From positions 248,001 through 312,000 of the forward strand of contig JAXLWK010000006.1 in the NCBI GenBank assembly GCA_046328525.1: DNA of 64,000 nucleotides, in the 5' to 3' direction. Source of the stretch: JBDHWG01 sp046328525. GTDB lineage: Bacteria > Chloroflexota > Anaerolineae > Epilineales > JAHCIE01. The notes under the pieces were generated by a model, which worked only from the letters and a program-made list of their open reading frames with translations, ran no database searches and had not been told where the DNA came from. Within the stretch, counting starts at the first letter, position 1. Every line of letters begins with the position of its first letter. Shown here piece after piece: positions 43,737-51,153 of this stretch. Position numbers and translations under genes: made by a program.

Positions 43737-44922
43737 GGCCTGCCTCCATCACGCGCTGTGCCGCCGTGTACACCTGCTCGACGCTGACATTCTCTGTCGT
43801 CAGAGTCTTCTGCTCTTCTTTGCGTCTTTGCGCCTTTGCGTTTCCAATGTCTTGCTTGTTTGCTAGATGGAGCGCGACATAATCTTCCGGGCGGGCGTCG
43901 GGCGGGCAGGCGGCGGCGACGGTGGCGGGCGCGGTGGGGCGATACGGCCCGTAGCGGCGCGGGTCGGTCGGCCCCATGACCATGACCGTCGGCGCGTCCA
44001 TCGCCACGGCCAGGTGCGTTGCGCCGGTGTCGTTGCCGACGTAGACGGCGGCGCGGCGAATCAGCGCGGCCAGCGCGCCAAACGAGAGCCTCCCGGTGAG
44101 GTCGAGGGCTGCGCCGCGCATCGCCCCGACGACCTGGGCGCTGACTCCCGTGTCGTCGGGGCCGCCGACAAGGACGGCGACGGCGTCGTGCTCGCGGATG
44201 AGGCGGTCGGCGAGGGCGGCGAACCGCTCCGGCGGCCAGCGCTTGCTGAGCAGGGTCATGCCGGGGTTGACGCCGCCGGCCGCGTGCAGGATGGCGAGGG
44301 GACGCCCGCCGGGGTCAGGGAGCGCCGCGCCCGCCGCCGCCTCGTCGTCCGGCGCGGGGAAGAACTCCAGGCGCGGGGCCTCGGGCTGGACGGCGATGGC
44401 GCGCAGGGTGTCCAGGTAGACCTCGGCCTCGTGGCGCGGCGCATCGGGGAGCGCGGGCACGCGGAGGGTGTGGGGGAAGCCGCGTCCGCCGCTGTCGAGG
44501 CCGATGCGGCGCTGGATGCCGGCGAGCAGCGGGATCATGCCGATGAGCGGTGAGCGGTCCAGGGTGATGGCCGTGTCGTAGCGGAAGGGGCGCAAGGCCA
44601 GGGCGACGGCGGCGAGCGAGCGTCGCGGCGCGCCCGGCAGGCCGACGCGGCCGATGTCCACGCGGTGAGTCAGGCGCTGGTTGCCGCGCGCGGCGATGCC
44701 GGAGGCTCCGGCGGCCATGTCAATCATGGCGTTGGGGAAGGCCAGGCGCAGAGCGCGCAGCGTCGCGGTCGCCAGAATGAGATCGCCCAGGCAGCACGGC
44801 TTGAGGACGAGGATGCGTCGCGGGGGCGGCGTCAGCGCGCCGCCGGCCTGCCTGGGGAAGATGTCGGCCAGGACGCCGGCGGCGGCGGTAATCGTGTCGT
44901 CGCGCAGACGGGCGGAGGTCAC
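43726..44922 (-). CDS. GT9-family (heptosyltransferase-like) glycosyltransferase
   Basis: 398 residues from a GTG 4 nt past the upstream stop. It has ILVLKPCCLGDLILATATLRAL near the N-terminus (in part: LVLKPCCLGDL), a central LHAAGG, and the GNDTGATHLAVAMDAPTVMVMGPTDPRRYGP block typical of GT9 (core GNDTGATHLA). GT9 enzymes transfer heptose or related sugars from NDP donors. The tail contains NAKAQRRKEEQ, encoded by a repeat of the aacgcaaagg type (43816-43844), before the conserved-looking VSVEQVY end. No LPS pathway is otherwise visible, so the acceptor is another glycan. Confidence 0.82.
   Translation of the reverse strand: MTSARLRDDTITAAAGVLADIFPRQAGGALTPPPRRILVLKPCCLGDLILATATLRALRLAFPNAMIDMAAGASGIAARGNQRLTHRVDIGRVGLPGAPRRSLAAVALALRPFRYDTAITLDRSPLIGMIPLLAGIQRRIGLDSGGRGFPHTLRVPALPDAPRHEAEVYLDTLRAIAVQPEAPRLEFFPAPDDEAAAGAALPDPGGRPLAILHAAGGVNPGMTLLSKRWPPERFAALADRLIREHDAVAVLVGGPDDTGVSAQVVGAMRGAALDLTGRLSFGALAALIRRAAVYVGNDTGATHLAVAMDAPTVMVMGPTDPRRYGPYRPTAPATVAAACPPDARPEDYVALHLANKQDIGNAKAQRRKEEQKTLTTENVSVEQVYTAAQRVMEAGHAP
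43816..43844. repeat. Family E repeat (aacgcaaaggcgcaaag-type) within GT9 gene
   Basis: The block ctttgcgtctttgcgcctttg, trimmed to its core, matches the elements at 51075-51145 in intergenic DNA. Here it is read in frame. Confidence 0.7.
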
Positions 44923-44926
44923 GTCG

Positions 44927-46387
44927 CTAGGACCGCGCGCCTCCGCGCCGCCGCCCACCGGAGCCAGAGGATGAGGCACGGCGGACGCCGCGATAGGCGG
45001 GGGCGAGGATGGCGAAGACGGTGCAGCGGCTCGTGTCGAACAGGCGCGTGGCGAGGCGCTCGTCCATCTCCTCCGGCGGCGTCGAGGTGGTGATGACGGT
45101 CGGCAGGCGCGCCGCGTAGCGGTGGTTGACGAGCTGGAACAGCTTCTCCCGCGCCCACGGCGTCGCGCTCTCGGTGCCGAGGTCGTCGAGGACGAGGAAC
45201 GGCGCGTTGCGCACTTCCTCGAAGCGCTTGTCGTAGGTCGTGGCGCTGGTGGGGCTGAACGTGGCGCGCAGGTGGTCGAGCAGGTCGGGGACGACGACGA
45301 ATAGGGCGACATCGCCCTGGTCCACGCGGGCGTTGGCGATGGCGGCGGCCAGGTGGGTCTTGCCGCTGCCATACGCGCCCATGAACACCAGCCAGCCGCG
45401 CGGGTCGTCGGCGTACTGCTTCGCCCAGCGCAAGGCGCGCGCCAGGCTCTCGGCTTCCTCCTGGGGCAGCTCGTTCTGCCGCAGGTCGAAGCTCTCGAAG
45501 GACTGGTCGCGGTGGATGTTGAGGGTGCTCAGGTCGCCGCCGAGGCGGTCCGTCCCGCTGCGCCGATAGTCGGGGGCGAGGATGCGGATGCTGCGCACCA
45601 GCGTCTCGTCCTGGAGGCGCGAGCGCAGCCGCTCCTCGATGTCCTCCATGCGCATGTTGGTCGTGATGACGGTGGGCAGCCGCGAGGCGTAGCGGTGGTT
45701 GAGAATCTGGAACAGCTTCTCCTGCGCCCACGGCGTGCTGGACTGCGCGCCCAGGTCGTCCAAGATCAGCACCGGGGCGGTGCGGATGGTCTCGAAGCGT
45801 TCGTCGTAGCTCACCTGGCTGCCGGGGCTGAACGTGGCGCGGAGGTAATCCAGGAGGTCGGGGACGACCACGAACAGGGCGGCGCGGCCGTGGGCGAGGC
45901 GGTCGTTGGCAATGGCGGCGGCCAGGTGGGTCTTGCCGCAGCCGAACGTGCCGGTCAGGACGAGCCAGCCGCGCGGCTCCTCGGCAAACTCCTGCGCCGC
46001 CTCATACGCCAGGCGCAGGCTCTGGCGCCGCTTCTCGCTCAGCTCATACGGCTCCAACTCGAAGCGCTCGAAGGTCATGTGCTCCAGGGCAGCCATGTTC
46101 CCGGCGCTGCGCAGCTCGCTGCTGCGGGCCAGGGCCACGGCGTCGAGCTGGCAGATGCAGTGCAGGGCGCGGCCGAAGTCGGGGTGGCCGAGAGGAACGT
46201 CGCGACGCACGTAGCCGAGGCCGCCGCAGATGGCGCACACGCCGTCGTCGTGATTGCCGTTGCGACCGTTGGGCGGCAGCGGTGGACGCCCGTCCTCCTC
46301 CAACTCAGCGTTGGATAGAGTCGGCGTATTTTCCTCGAATGTACCGGGACCGATCCGCTTCAGGATCTCGCCGATTGGCTTCATCAC
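44927..46387 (-). CDS. Tandem double AAA+ helicase-loader-like (DnaC/IstB-type) ATPase
   Basis: 486 residues. An N-terminal zinc-binding region (Cys51/54 and Cys77/79) is followed by two homologous AAA+ domains. Domain 1: Walker A GTFGCGKT (146-153), Walker B LILDD (207-211), sensor Asn244. Domain 2: Walker A GAYGSGKT (337-344), Walker B LVLDD (398-402); its sensor-like residue is Ser435. Both share VVVPDLLD and ATFSP. Family members load the replicative helicase. The gene overlaps the dnaD-like gene by 83 nt and is in an operon with dnaB. The double domain is unusual. A low-complexity Ser/Gly/Arg tail ends the protein. Confidence 0.85.
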   Translation of the reverse strand: MMKPIGEILKRIGPGTFEENTPTLSNAELEEDGRPPLPPNGRNGNHDDGVCAICGGLGYVRRDVPLGHPDFGRALHCICQLDAVALARSSELRSAGNMAALEHMTFERFELEPYELSEKRRQSLRLAYEAAQEFAEEPRGWLVLTGTFGCGKTHLAAAIANDRLAHGRAALFVVVPDLLDYLRATFSPGSQVSYDERFETIRTAPVLILDDLGAQSSTPWAQEKLFQILNHRYASRLPTVITTNMRMEDIEERLRSRLQDETLVRSIRILAPDYRRSGTDRLGGDLSTLNIHRDQSFESFDLRQNELPQEEAESLARALRWAKQYADDPRGWLVFMGAYGSGKTHLAAAIANARVDQGDVALFVVVPDLLDHLRATFSPTSATTYDKRFEEVRNAPFLVLDDLGTESATPWAREKLFQLVNHRYAARLPTVITTSTPPEEMDERLATRLFDTSRCTVFAILAPAYRGVRRASSSGSGGRRRGGARS

Positions 46388-47006
46388 TCTTGCCTTCTAC
46401 GGCCCAGCGCTCCAGGATGGCGCGCACGTAACTCCACTTGCGAACGTTGTTCTCGACGGCTCGCTTGAATGCTTCCGGTAGCCACTCCGCTGGGTACTGC
46501 TCCTCCGCCTCGCGCAGCTCTTCGGCGATGAGGGGCTGGAGGATGCCGATGTTCTGCTCGTAAAGCGTGTAGATCGAGGGGCGGTCGGCGGGGGCGACGC
46601 GCTCGACGCGCCGCGCCTCCGGTAGCGCCACAACGCCGCTCTCGATGTCGGCGGCCAGCTTGCGCCCGCTCTCACTGTTGGGCAGGAGCCACTGATCCGT
46701 GCCGTTGTCGCCGGCGATGTCCAGGCGGAGCAGTGTCCCGCGCCGCACGCCGCGCGCCAGGGCATCGTCCAGCGCCTCGACAACGGACTGCCCGCCGCCG
46801 GCCAGCCCCTGCGCCAGCGCCCCGTCGGCCAGCATGTCCGACCGCCGCACGAGGCGCAGGCCCGTCGTGCGCTGCACTTTGTGCAGGACGTAGAGCGTGA
46901 CTTTCAGCTCGCCCAGGTGGTCAATCTGCGGCAGCAACTCGCTGAAGAACAGATCGGGGATCGGCGTTACCTTGAGCTTGCCGGCCGGGAACCCATCGAA
47001 AGGCAT
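46305..47006 (-). CDS. dnaD: DnaD-domain primosome protein
   Basis: 233 residues. A wHTH-like N-terminal half (about 1-105) and a C-terminal DnaD/DnaB2 domain (about 143-205), which includes IYTLYEQNIGILQPLIAEEL and the family's WSYVRAILERWAVEGK. The end RYIRGKYAD is typical of the family. In Firmicutes DnaD brings DnaB/DnaI to origins or stalled forks. It lies 20 nt after the dnaB stop and overlaps the loader gene, so it is co-translated. ATG start with a poor ribosome site. Confidence 0.82.
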   Translation of the reverse strand: MPFDGFPAGKLKVTPIPDLFFSELLPQIDHLGELKVTLYVLHKVQRTTGLRLVRRSDMLADGALAQGLAGGGQSVVEALDDALARGVRRGTLLRLDIAGDNGTDQWLLPNSESGRKLAADIESGVVALPEARRVERVAPADRPSIYTLYEQNIGILQPLIAEELREAEEQYPAEWLPEAFKRAVENNVRKWSYVRAILERWAVEGKSDEANRRDPEADRSRYIRGKYADSIQR

Positions 47007-47026
47007 GCAGCGTTACCTTGCTCCGC

Positions 47027-48382
47027 TCACCACGGGCCAGAGGGCGCGAACTCGTCACTCACCGTCGCCAGGTCCACGAACTTCGCCTGCTCCTTGATGA
47101 AGAACAGCTCGACCATGCCCGTCGGCCCGTTACGGTGCTTGGCGATGCTGATCTCGGCGATGTTCTTCTTCTCAGTGTTCTGGTTATAGTACTCGTCGCG
47201 GTAGATGAAGATCACCACGTCCGCATCCTGCTCTATCGAGCCCGATTCTCTCAAGTCCGACAGCATGGGACGGCGGTCGTGGCGGCTCTCGACGGCGCGG
47301 GAGAGCTGCGAGGCGGCGATGACCGGCACGTCCAGCTCGCGCGCCAGCTCCTTGAGCGAGCGCGAGATGTGGGAGATCTCCTGGACGCGGTTCTCGCTGC
47401 GTCCGCCGCCGTGCATCAATTGCAGGTAGTCCACGACGATCACGCCAATGGGGTGCTCGGCGTGGAGCCGCCGCGCCTTCGTCCGCATCTCGAGCGCCGT
47501 GATGCCCGGCGTGTCGTCAATGTAGATGCGCGCCCCTTCCAGGCGTCCCATCGCGCGAGTCACCTGGGGCATCTCGTCGTCGTTGATCATCCCCAGGCGC
47601 AGGCGGTGCTGGTCAATGCCGGTGTCGCTGGAGATGAGGCGCTGGACGAGCTGCTCGGCCGACATCTCCAGGCTGAAGATGGCGACGCAGTTATCCTTGA
47701 CGGCTGCCCAGTGCGCGAAGCTCAGCAGGAGCGAGGTCTTGCCGATGCCGGGCCGCGCCGCGACGATGACCAGGTCCGACTTCTGGAGGCCGCCGAGCAG
47801 CTTGTCGAGGTCCACGAAGCCCGTCGGCGTGCCGCTCACCTGACCGTGGTGCGCCTGGAGATACTCGATCTTGTCAAAGTACTGGTTGAGCACCTGGCTG
47901 ATAGGTACCAGGTCCCGCGCCAGGCTGCGCTGCGAGACGGCGAAGATGATCTGCTCCGCCTTGTCCAGCGTCTCCTCGACCTCGTCCTGCTCGTCGTAGG
48001 CGAGCTTGGCGATGTCGCTGGCGGCGGTGATCAGCCGCCGCCGCGTCGAGGCGCGCTCGACGATGTGTCCGTAGTGCTCGATGTGGACGGCGGTCGGCAC
48101 GACATTGATGAGGGAGGCGAGGAAGCTCGCCCCGCCCACCTCGTCCAGCCGCCCACCGCGCTCTAGCTCGTCGCGGACCGTCAGGAAGTCAATGGCGTCG
48201 CGGCGCTCGTACAGCGCCAGAACGGCCTCGAAGACCCAGCGGTTCGTCTCGCGGTAGAAGTCGTCGGGCTTGAGGAAGGCCGCAATGCGGACAATCGCCT
48301 GGGGGTCGAGGAGAAGCGACCCCAGGACGGCTTCCTCGGCCTCGATGTTGAAAGGGACGATCCGATCGGCGGGTACACTCAT
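47027..48382 (-). CDS. dnaB: Replicative DNA helicase DnaB
   Basis: 451 residues, usual length. N-terminal DnaB domain begins with PFNIEAEEAVLGSLLLDP, then the RecA-fold ATPase with Walker A ARPGIGKTSL, DYLQLM and the C-terminal SGSIEQDADVV motif, all typical. It unwinds DNA at the replication fork. No intein. First gene of an operon with the dnaD-like and loader genes. Its promoter is a near-perfect consensus overlapped by a GAAC-N4-GTTC palindrome. Confidence 0.95.
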   Translation of the reverse strand: MSVPADRIVPFNIEAEEAVLGSLLLDPQAIVRIAAFLKPDDFYRETNRWVFEAVLALYERRDAIDFLTVRDELERGGRLDEVGGASFLASLINVVPTAVHIEHYGHIVERASTRRRLITAASDIAKLAYDEQDEVEETLDKAEQIIFAVSQRSLARDLVPISQVLNQYFDKIEYLQAHHGQVSGTPTGFVDLDKLLGGLQKSDLVIVAARPGIGKTSLLLSFAHWAAVKDNCVAIFSLEMSAEQLVQRLISSDTGIDQHRLRLGMINDDEMPQVTRAMGRLEGARIYIDDTPGITALEMRTKARRLHAEHPIGVIVVDYLQLMHGGGRSENRVQEISHISRSLKELARELDVPVIAASQLSRAVESRHDRRPMLSDLRESGSIEQDADVVIFIYRDEYYNQNTEKKNIAEISIAKHRNGPTGMVELFFIKEQAKFVDLATVSDEFAPSGPW

Positions 48383-48413
48383 GGCTCAAGTTCCCAGCCC
48401 TGGGCCGCTGCCC

Positions 48414-48437
48414 AGAACTTATGTTCTATTATAGAAC
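48414..48437. promoter_or_regulatory. LexA-like operator (GAAC-N4-GTTC) at the dnaB promoter
   Basis: The palindrome AGAACTTATGTTCT (48414-48427) matches the Gram-positive LexA/DinR core GAAC-N4-GTTC. It shares its second arm with a further palindrome gttct-attat-agaac (48423-48437) that includes the -10 box. The site lies at the expected start of transcription, so a bound repressor would block the promoter. Confidence 0.6.
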
Positions 48438-48456
48438 GCGCGCGGTGTTTTGTCAA
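48428..48456 (-). promoter_or_regulatory. Consensus sigma-70 promoter of dnaB operon
   Basis: Minus strand: TTGACA (48451-48456), 17-nt spacer, TATAAT (48428-48433). Both hexamers are perfect. Transcription should start near 48421, about 39 nt before the ATG. Confidence 0.9.
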
Positions 48457-48520
48457 GAGAACAGCCGTAGGGCAAGTCAAACTGCGCGTCGGACAGGCGG
48501 CCGACGGCATGAACGATGGA

Positions 48521-48542
48521 GCCGGCCGACAACGCGGCCGGC
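48521..48542. other. GC-rich hairpin after the bifunctional nuclease gene
   Basis: Perfect 8-bp stem (48521-48528 with 48535-48542), 6-nt loop. It follows the nuclease stop but has no T-run, so it is a weak terminator candidate. Confidence 0.35.
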
Positions 48543-48566
48543 GTCCACGGCGGCAGGCAGGTCGTG

Positions 48567-49091
48567 TTACTTCCGCTTGCGCGGCTCGTCTCCCTCGCCG
48601 CCCAGGTCATCCAGGTCCAGGCTCTCGAGGAATTCCCTGAACACACCCAGCTCATCCTCGGACTTCTGCTGCGGGGTCGGCTCCTCTTCCTCGGTCGGCG
48701 CGATGCCGGCTTTGTCCATGACGGCATCGGCGACGAAGATGGGGGCCTGGGCGCGAATCGCCAAGGCGATGGCGTCGCTCGATCGCGAGTCGATTTCCAG
48801 CCGGCGGCCCCCCGCCTCAATGACGAGGGTCGCGTAGTAGGTATCGTTGCGCAGATCGTGAATGTAGACGTGGTCGAGGGCGCCACCCAGGGCCTCGATG
48901 GCGTTCTTGAGAAGGTCATGGGTCATGGGGCGCGGCACTTCCTGGCCCTGCAGCTTGAGGGTGATGGCATCGGCCTCAGCGTGCCCGATCCAGATCACGA
49001 GATGGCGGTCGCTATCCTTCTCGCGCAGCACGACGATACGCTGCTGATTGATGAGACTCACGCGGATGCTGTCGACGACGACCTCGATCAT
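48567..49091 (-). CDS. Bifunctional nuclease (BFN/DUF151) family protein
   Basis: 174 residues. The DUF151/BFN domain (about 1-130) shows VDSIRVS, the LPIWIG-like LVIWIGHAEADAI, PRPMTHDLL and the conserved SRSSDAIALAIR. Proteins of this family are reported to have RNase and DNase activity in plants; bacterial members are poorly known. The C-terminal tail is acidic (EEEEPTPQQ and a DLDDLGGEGDEPRKRK end) and may carry charge interactions. A strong aaaggag ribosome site precedes the ATG, and a promoter lies at 49138-49166. Confidence 0.85.
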   Translation of the reverse strand: MIEVVVDSIRVSLINQQRIVVLREKDSDRHLVIWIGHAEADAITLKLQGQEVPRPMTHDLLKNAIEALGGALDHVYIHDLRNDTYYATLVIEAGGRRLEIDSRSSDAIALAIRAQAPIFVADAVMDKAGIAPTEEEEPTPQQKSEDELGVFREFLESLDLDDLGGEGDEPRKRK

Positions 49092-49137
49092 CCCCGGCTC
49101 CTTTCCAGCCGCTCAAGCAACTCCGAATAGTGGCGAA

Positions 49138-49166
49138 ATTCTAGCACACTCCGGCGAGGCGCACAA
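49138..49166 (-). promoter_or_regulatory. Sigma-70-type promoter for the BFN gene
   Basis: TTGTGC (49161-49166), 17-nt spacer and TAGAAT (49138-49143) on the minus strand, about 47 nt before the ATG. Confidence 0.6.
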
Positions 49167-49196
49167 ACTACACCGGCAACGCCCGCCGTCTGCATC

Positions 49197-49225
49197 TTGC
49201 GGGCCGCCGCGCCCCATGCTATCAT
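49197..49225 (+). promoter_or_regulatory. Sigma-70-type promoter for the MscS gene
   Basis: TTGCGG (49197-49202), 17-nt spacer, TATCAT (49220-49225). It points into the mscS-like gene at 49279. Confidence 0.6.
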
Positions 49226-49278
49226 GCGGGTGAAATTGCCGCGCCGGGGTCGGCGTGACACGAGTGATAGGGTGTCCC

Positions 49279-50127
49279 ATGCAACAGCTTCTAGACGGGC
49301 TGGTGGACGTGACCGCGTCCGCCGTCTTCAGATTTGTGCTTCCGCTGATGATCATCGTCGTCCTGACGCTGGTTGCCCTGCGGTTGGTCCGCATCGGCAG
49401 CCTTCGCGCCCGGGCGCGGTTGACCGGCCCCAGCGTCGAGCCGCAGCGGCGGGCGCGGCTGGAGACCCTCATCAGCACGAGCGTCCATACCGCCAATGCG
49501 CTCATTCTCGCCATCGCCGTGATGATGATCCTGCTGACGTTGGGCATCAACCTGGGGCCGATCTTCGCCGCCGCCGGCGTCGCCGGCCTCGCCCTGTCCC
49601 TGGGCGCGCAGACGATTATCAAGGACTACATCGGCGGCCTGCTGATTCTGCTGGAAGACCAGTTCCGCGTCGGAGACACCATCCAGGTGGACGACGTCAC
49701 CGGCGCCGTCGAAAGCATCACGTTGCGGACGACCATGATCCGCGACATCAGCGGCCGCCTGTCCATCGTGCCGAACGGCGACATTCGGACGGTGTCCAAC
49801 CTGAGCCGCGAGTGGGCGCGCGCCGTCGTGGACCTGAACCTGTCCTACGACACGGACATCTCGAAGGTGACGCCCGTGCTGGACGAGGCCATGCGGCAGG
49901 CGGTCGAGGATGCGGCCATCCGGGAGGATGTACTGGGGCCGGTCGAGGTGCTTGGCTGGAACAGCCACAACGACTTCGCCGTCCAGGTGCGTATCATGGT
50001 GAAGACGGCGCCCGGCAAGCAGTGGGCTGTCGCGCGCGTCCTGCGCCGCTATGCTCTGGCTGCGCTAGAGGCGAGCGGCTTTCAGGTGTTCATTCCCCTG
50101 GATGCCTTGCGCAGGGGCGCGAGCTAG
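49279..50127 (+). CDS. MscS-family mechanosensitive channel
   Basis: 282 residues with three N-terminal hydrophobic segments and the MscS core: GVAGLALSLGAQTIIKDYIGG (pore helix TM3; Gly/Ala-rich), then FRVGDTIQV and the beta domain VPNGDI. It is a short, single-channel-type member that opens when the membrane is stretched to relieve osmotic stress. ATG chosen with atagggtg upstream; a GTG lies 24 nt earlier. Confidence 0.92.
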   Translation: MQQLLDGLVDVTASAVFRFVLPLMIIVVLTLVALRLVRIGSLRARARLTGPSVEPQRRARLETLISTSVHTANALILAIAVMMILLTLGINLGPIFAAAGVAGLALSLGAQTIIKDYIGGLLILLEDQFRVGDTIQVDDVTGAVESITLRTTMIRDISGRLSIVPNGDIRTVSNLSREWARAVVDLNLSYDTDISKVTPVLDEAMRQAVEDAAIREDVLGPVEVLGWNSHNDFAVQVRIMVKTAPGKQWAVARVLRRYALAALEASGFQVFIPLDALRRGAS

Positions 50128-50145
50128 TGGCCCGTGAGAAATGTC

Positions 50146-50198
50146 GTAGCGATTTCAGTCGCTTTCGCCGGCCACAAAACGACTGAAGTCGTCACTAC
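50146..50198. repeat. Imperfect inverted repeat (family I)
   Basis: gtagcgatttcagtcgc (50146-50162) faces gactgaagtcgtcactac (50181-50198). The arms match in most positions (gatttcagtc against gactgaagtc). It fills the short gap before the next gene and ends with the gene's upstream region. Confidence 0.6.
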
Positions 50199-50249
50199 AA
50201 GACATGCAACGCCTGTGCCCGGTGTGGGACAAACCCGAAGGAGCCATCC

Positions 50250-51026
50250 ATGCGCATTCTCAAGGAAATCGGAGCCGGGGTCGTTCTCGTGCTGGCTGTC
50301 ATCGGATTTGTCGCCTGTGTCGCTGCGCTCGTCGCGGTGTGGGGGTTCCGCGAGCCGCTGAAGGCCGGCGTGACCGGCTCGCTGACGACGAACGTGGCGA
50401 CGCTGCAAACGGTGGAGCAGGGACTGCGAGAGCAGAGCGCGGCGCTGGCGACCGCGCGCGAGGGATTGTCGCGCGTAGACGCGGCCGCCGCCCAGGCGAA
50501 CCCGGCCGGCGCCGCCTCGGCCCAGATCGCCCGCAGTGTCAATGACGACTTGCTGCCGAAGGTGAGCAGCGCCCTCGATCTCGCGGCCGCTGCGAAGGAC
50601 AAGCTCGCCGCGCTCGCGCCCGCCCTCGACGCCCTCAAGCGTATCCCGTTCATCACGGTGCCTTCGCTGACCGACGAGATGGACGGGCTGTCGCAGCGCA
50701 TCACCGACGCGCAGCAGTCAGTGCAGAACCTGCGCGGGACGCTGGCGCAGATGTCGGCGGACCCGGCCATCACCCCGCGCATCACCACTGAGACGGCGCG
50801 CATCTCGACGACGGTGGCTGGGGCGCAGACGGCGCTCGACGGCTACGCCGAGTCTGTCGGCGCGACGCGGGTCAGCCTGATGCAGACCAGCGCGTCCATC
50901 ACGACGTTTGTGGACCGCATGACGCTGTTTCTCAGCGTGCTGCTGCCGATCCTGGCGGCGGGCCAGGCCGTGCTATTCCTGAGCGCGCTGCACTACCTCC
51001 AGCGCCTGATCCATCACGGTGAGTGA
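50250..51026 (+). CDS. Hypothetical membrane protein with coiled-coil loop
   Basis: 258 residues: an N-terminal membrane helix (about 9-32), a long Ala/Thr/Gln-rich, probably helical extracytoplasmic segment (about 40-215), and a C-terminal membrane helix (about 222-245). No known domain. The topology is like a hairpin with a coiled coil, as in some methyl-accepting-type or tether proteins, but no signalling motif is seen. Strong ribosome site gaaggag. It follows MscS but a repeat intervenes. Confidence 0.65.
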   Translation: MRILKEIGAGVVLVLAVIGFVACVAALVAVWGFREPLKAGVTGSLTTNVATLQTVEQGLREQSAALATAREGLSRVDAAAAQANPAGAASAQIARSVNDDLLPKVSSALDLAAAAKDKLAALAPALDALKRIPFITVPSLTDEMDGLSQRITDAQQSVQNLRGTLAQMSADPAITPRITTETARISTTVAGAQTALDGYAESVGATRVSLMQTSASITTFVDRMTLFLSVLLPILAAGQAVLFLSALHYLQRLIHHGE

Positions 51027-51074
51027 TGTTGTGGGCCGCGAAAGTCGCGAAGCGAAGAGAGAAGAGGGGGTTAG

Positions 51075-51145
51075 GAACGCAAAGGCGCAGAGACGCAAAG
51101 GGAAGAAAAGGTACTGAGCTTCTCTTCCTTTGCGCCTTTGCGTTG
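51075..51145. repeat. Family E repeat (aacgcaaaggcgc...tttgcgcctttgcgtt)
   Basis: Opposed arms gaacgcaaaggcgcagag (51075-51092) and tttgcgcctttgcgttgc (51128-51145) flank a spacer. It lies between convergent genes and may act as a terminator. It matches the copy inside the GT9 gene (43816-43844). Confidence 0.75.
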
Positions 51146-51153
51146 CCGAACTC

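Noticed and set aside
43726..45372. 548-codon reading of the GT9 gene
   Set aside because: The first 150 codons are low-complexity sequence opposite the loader gene; the GT9 fold begins after the GTG at 44922.
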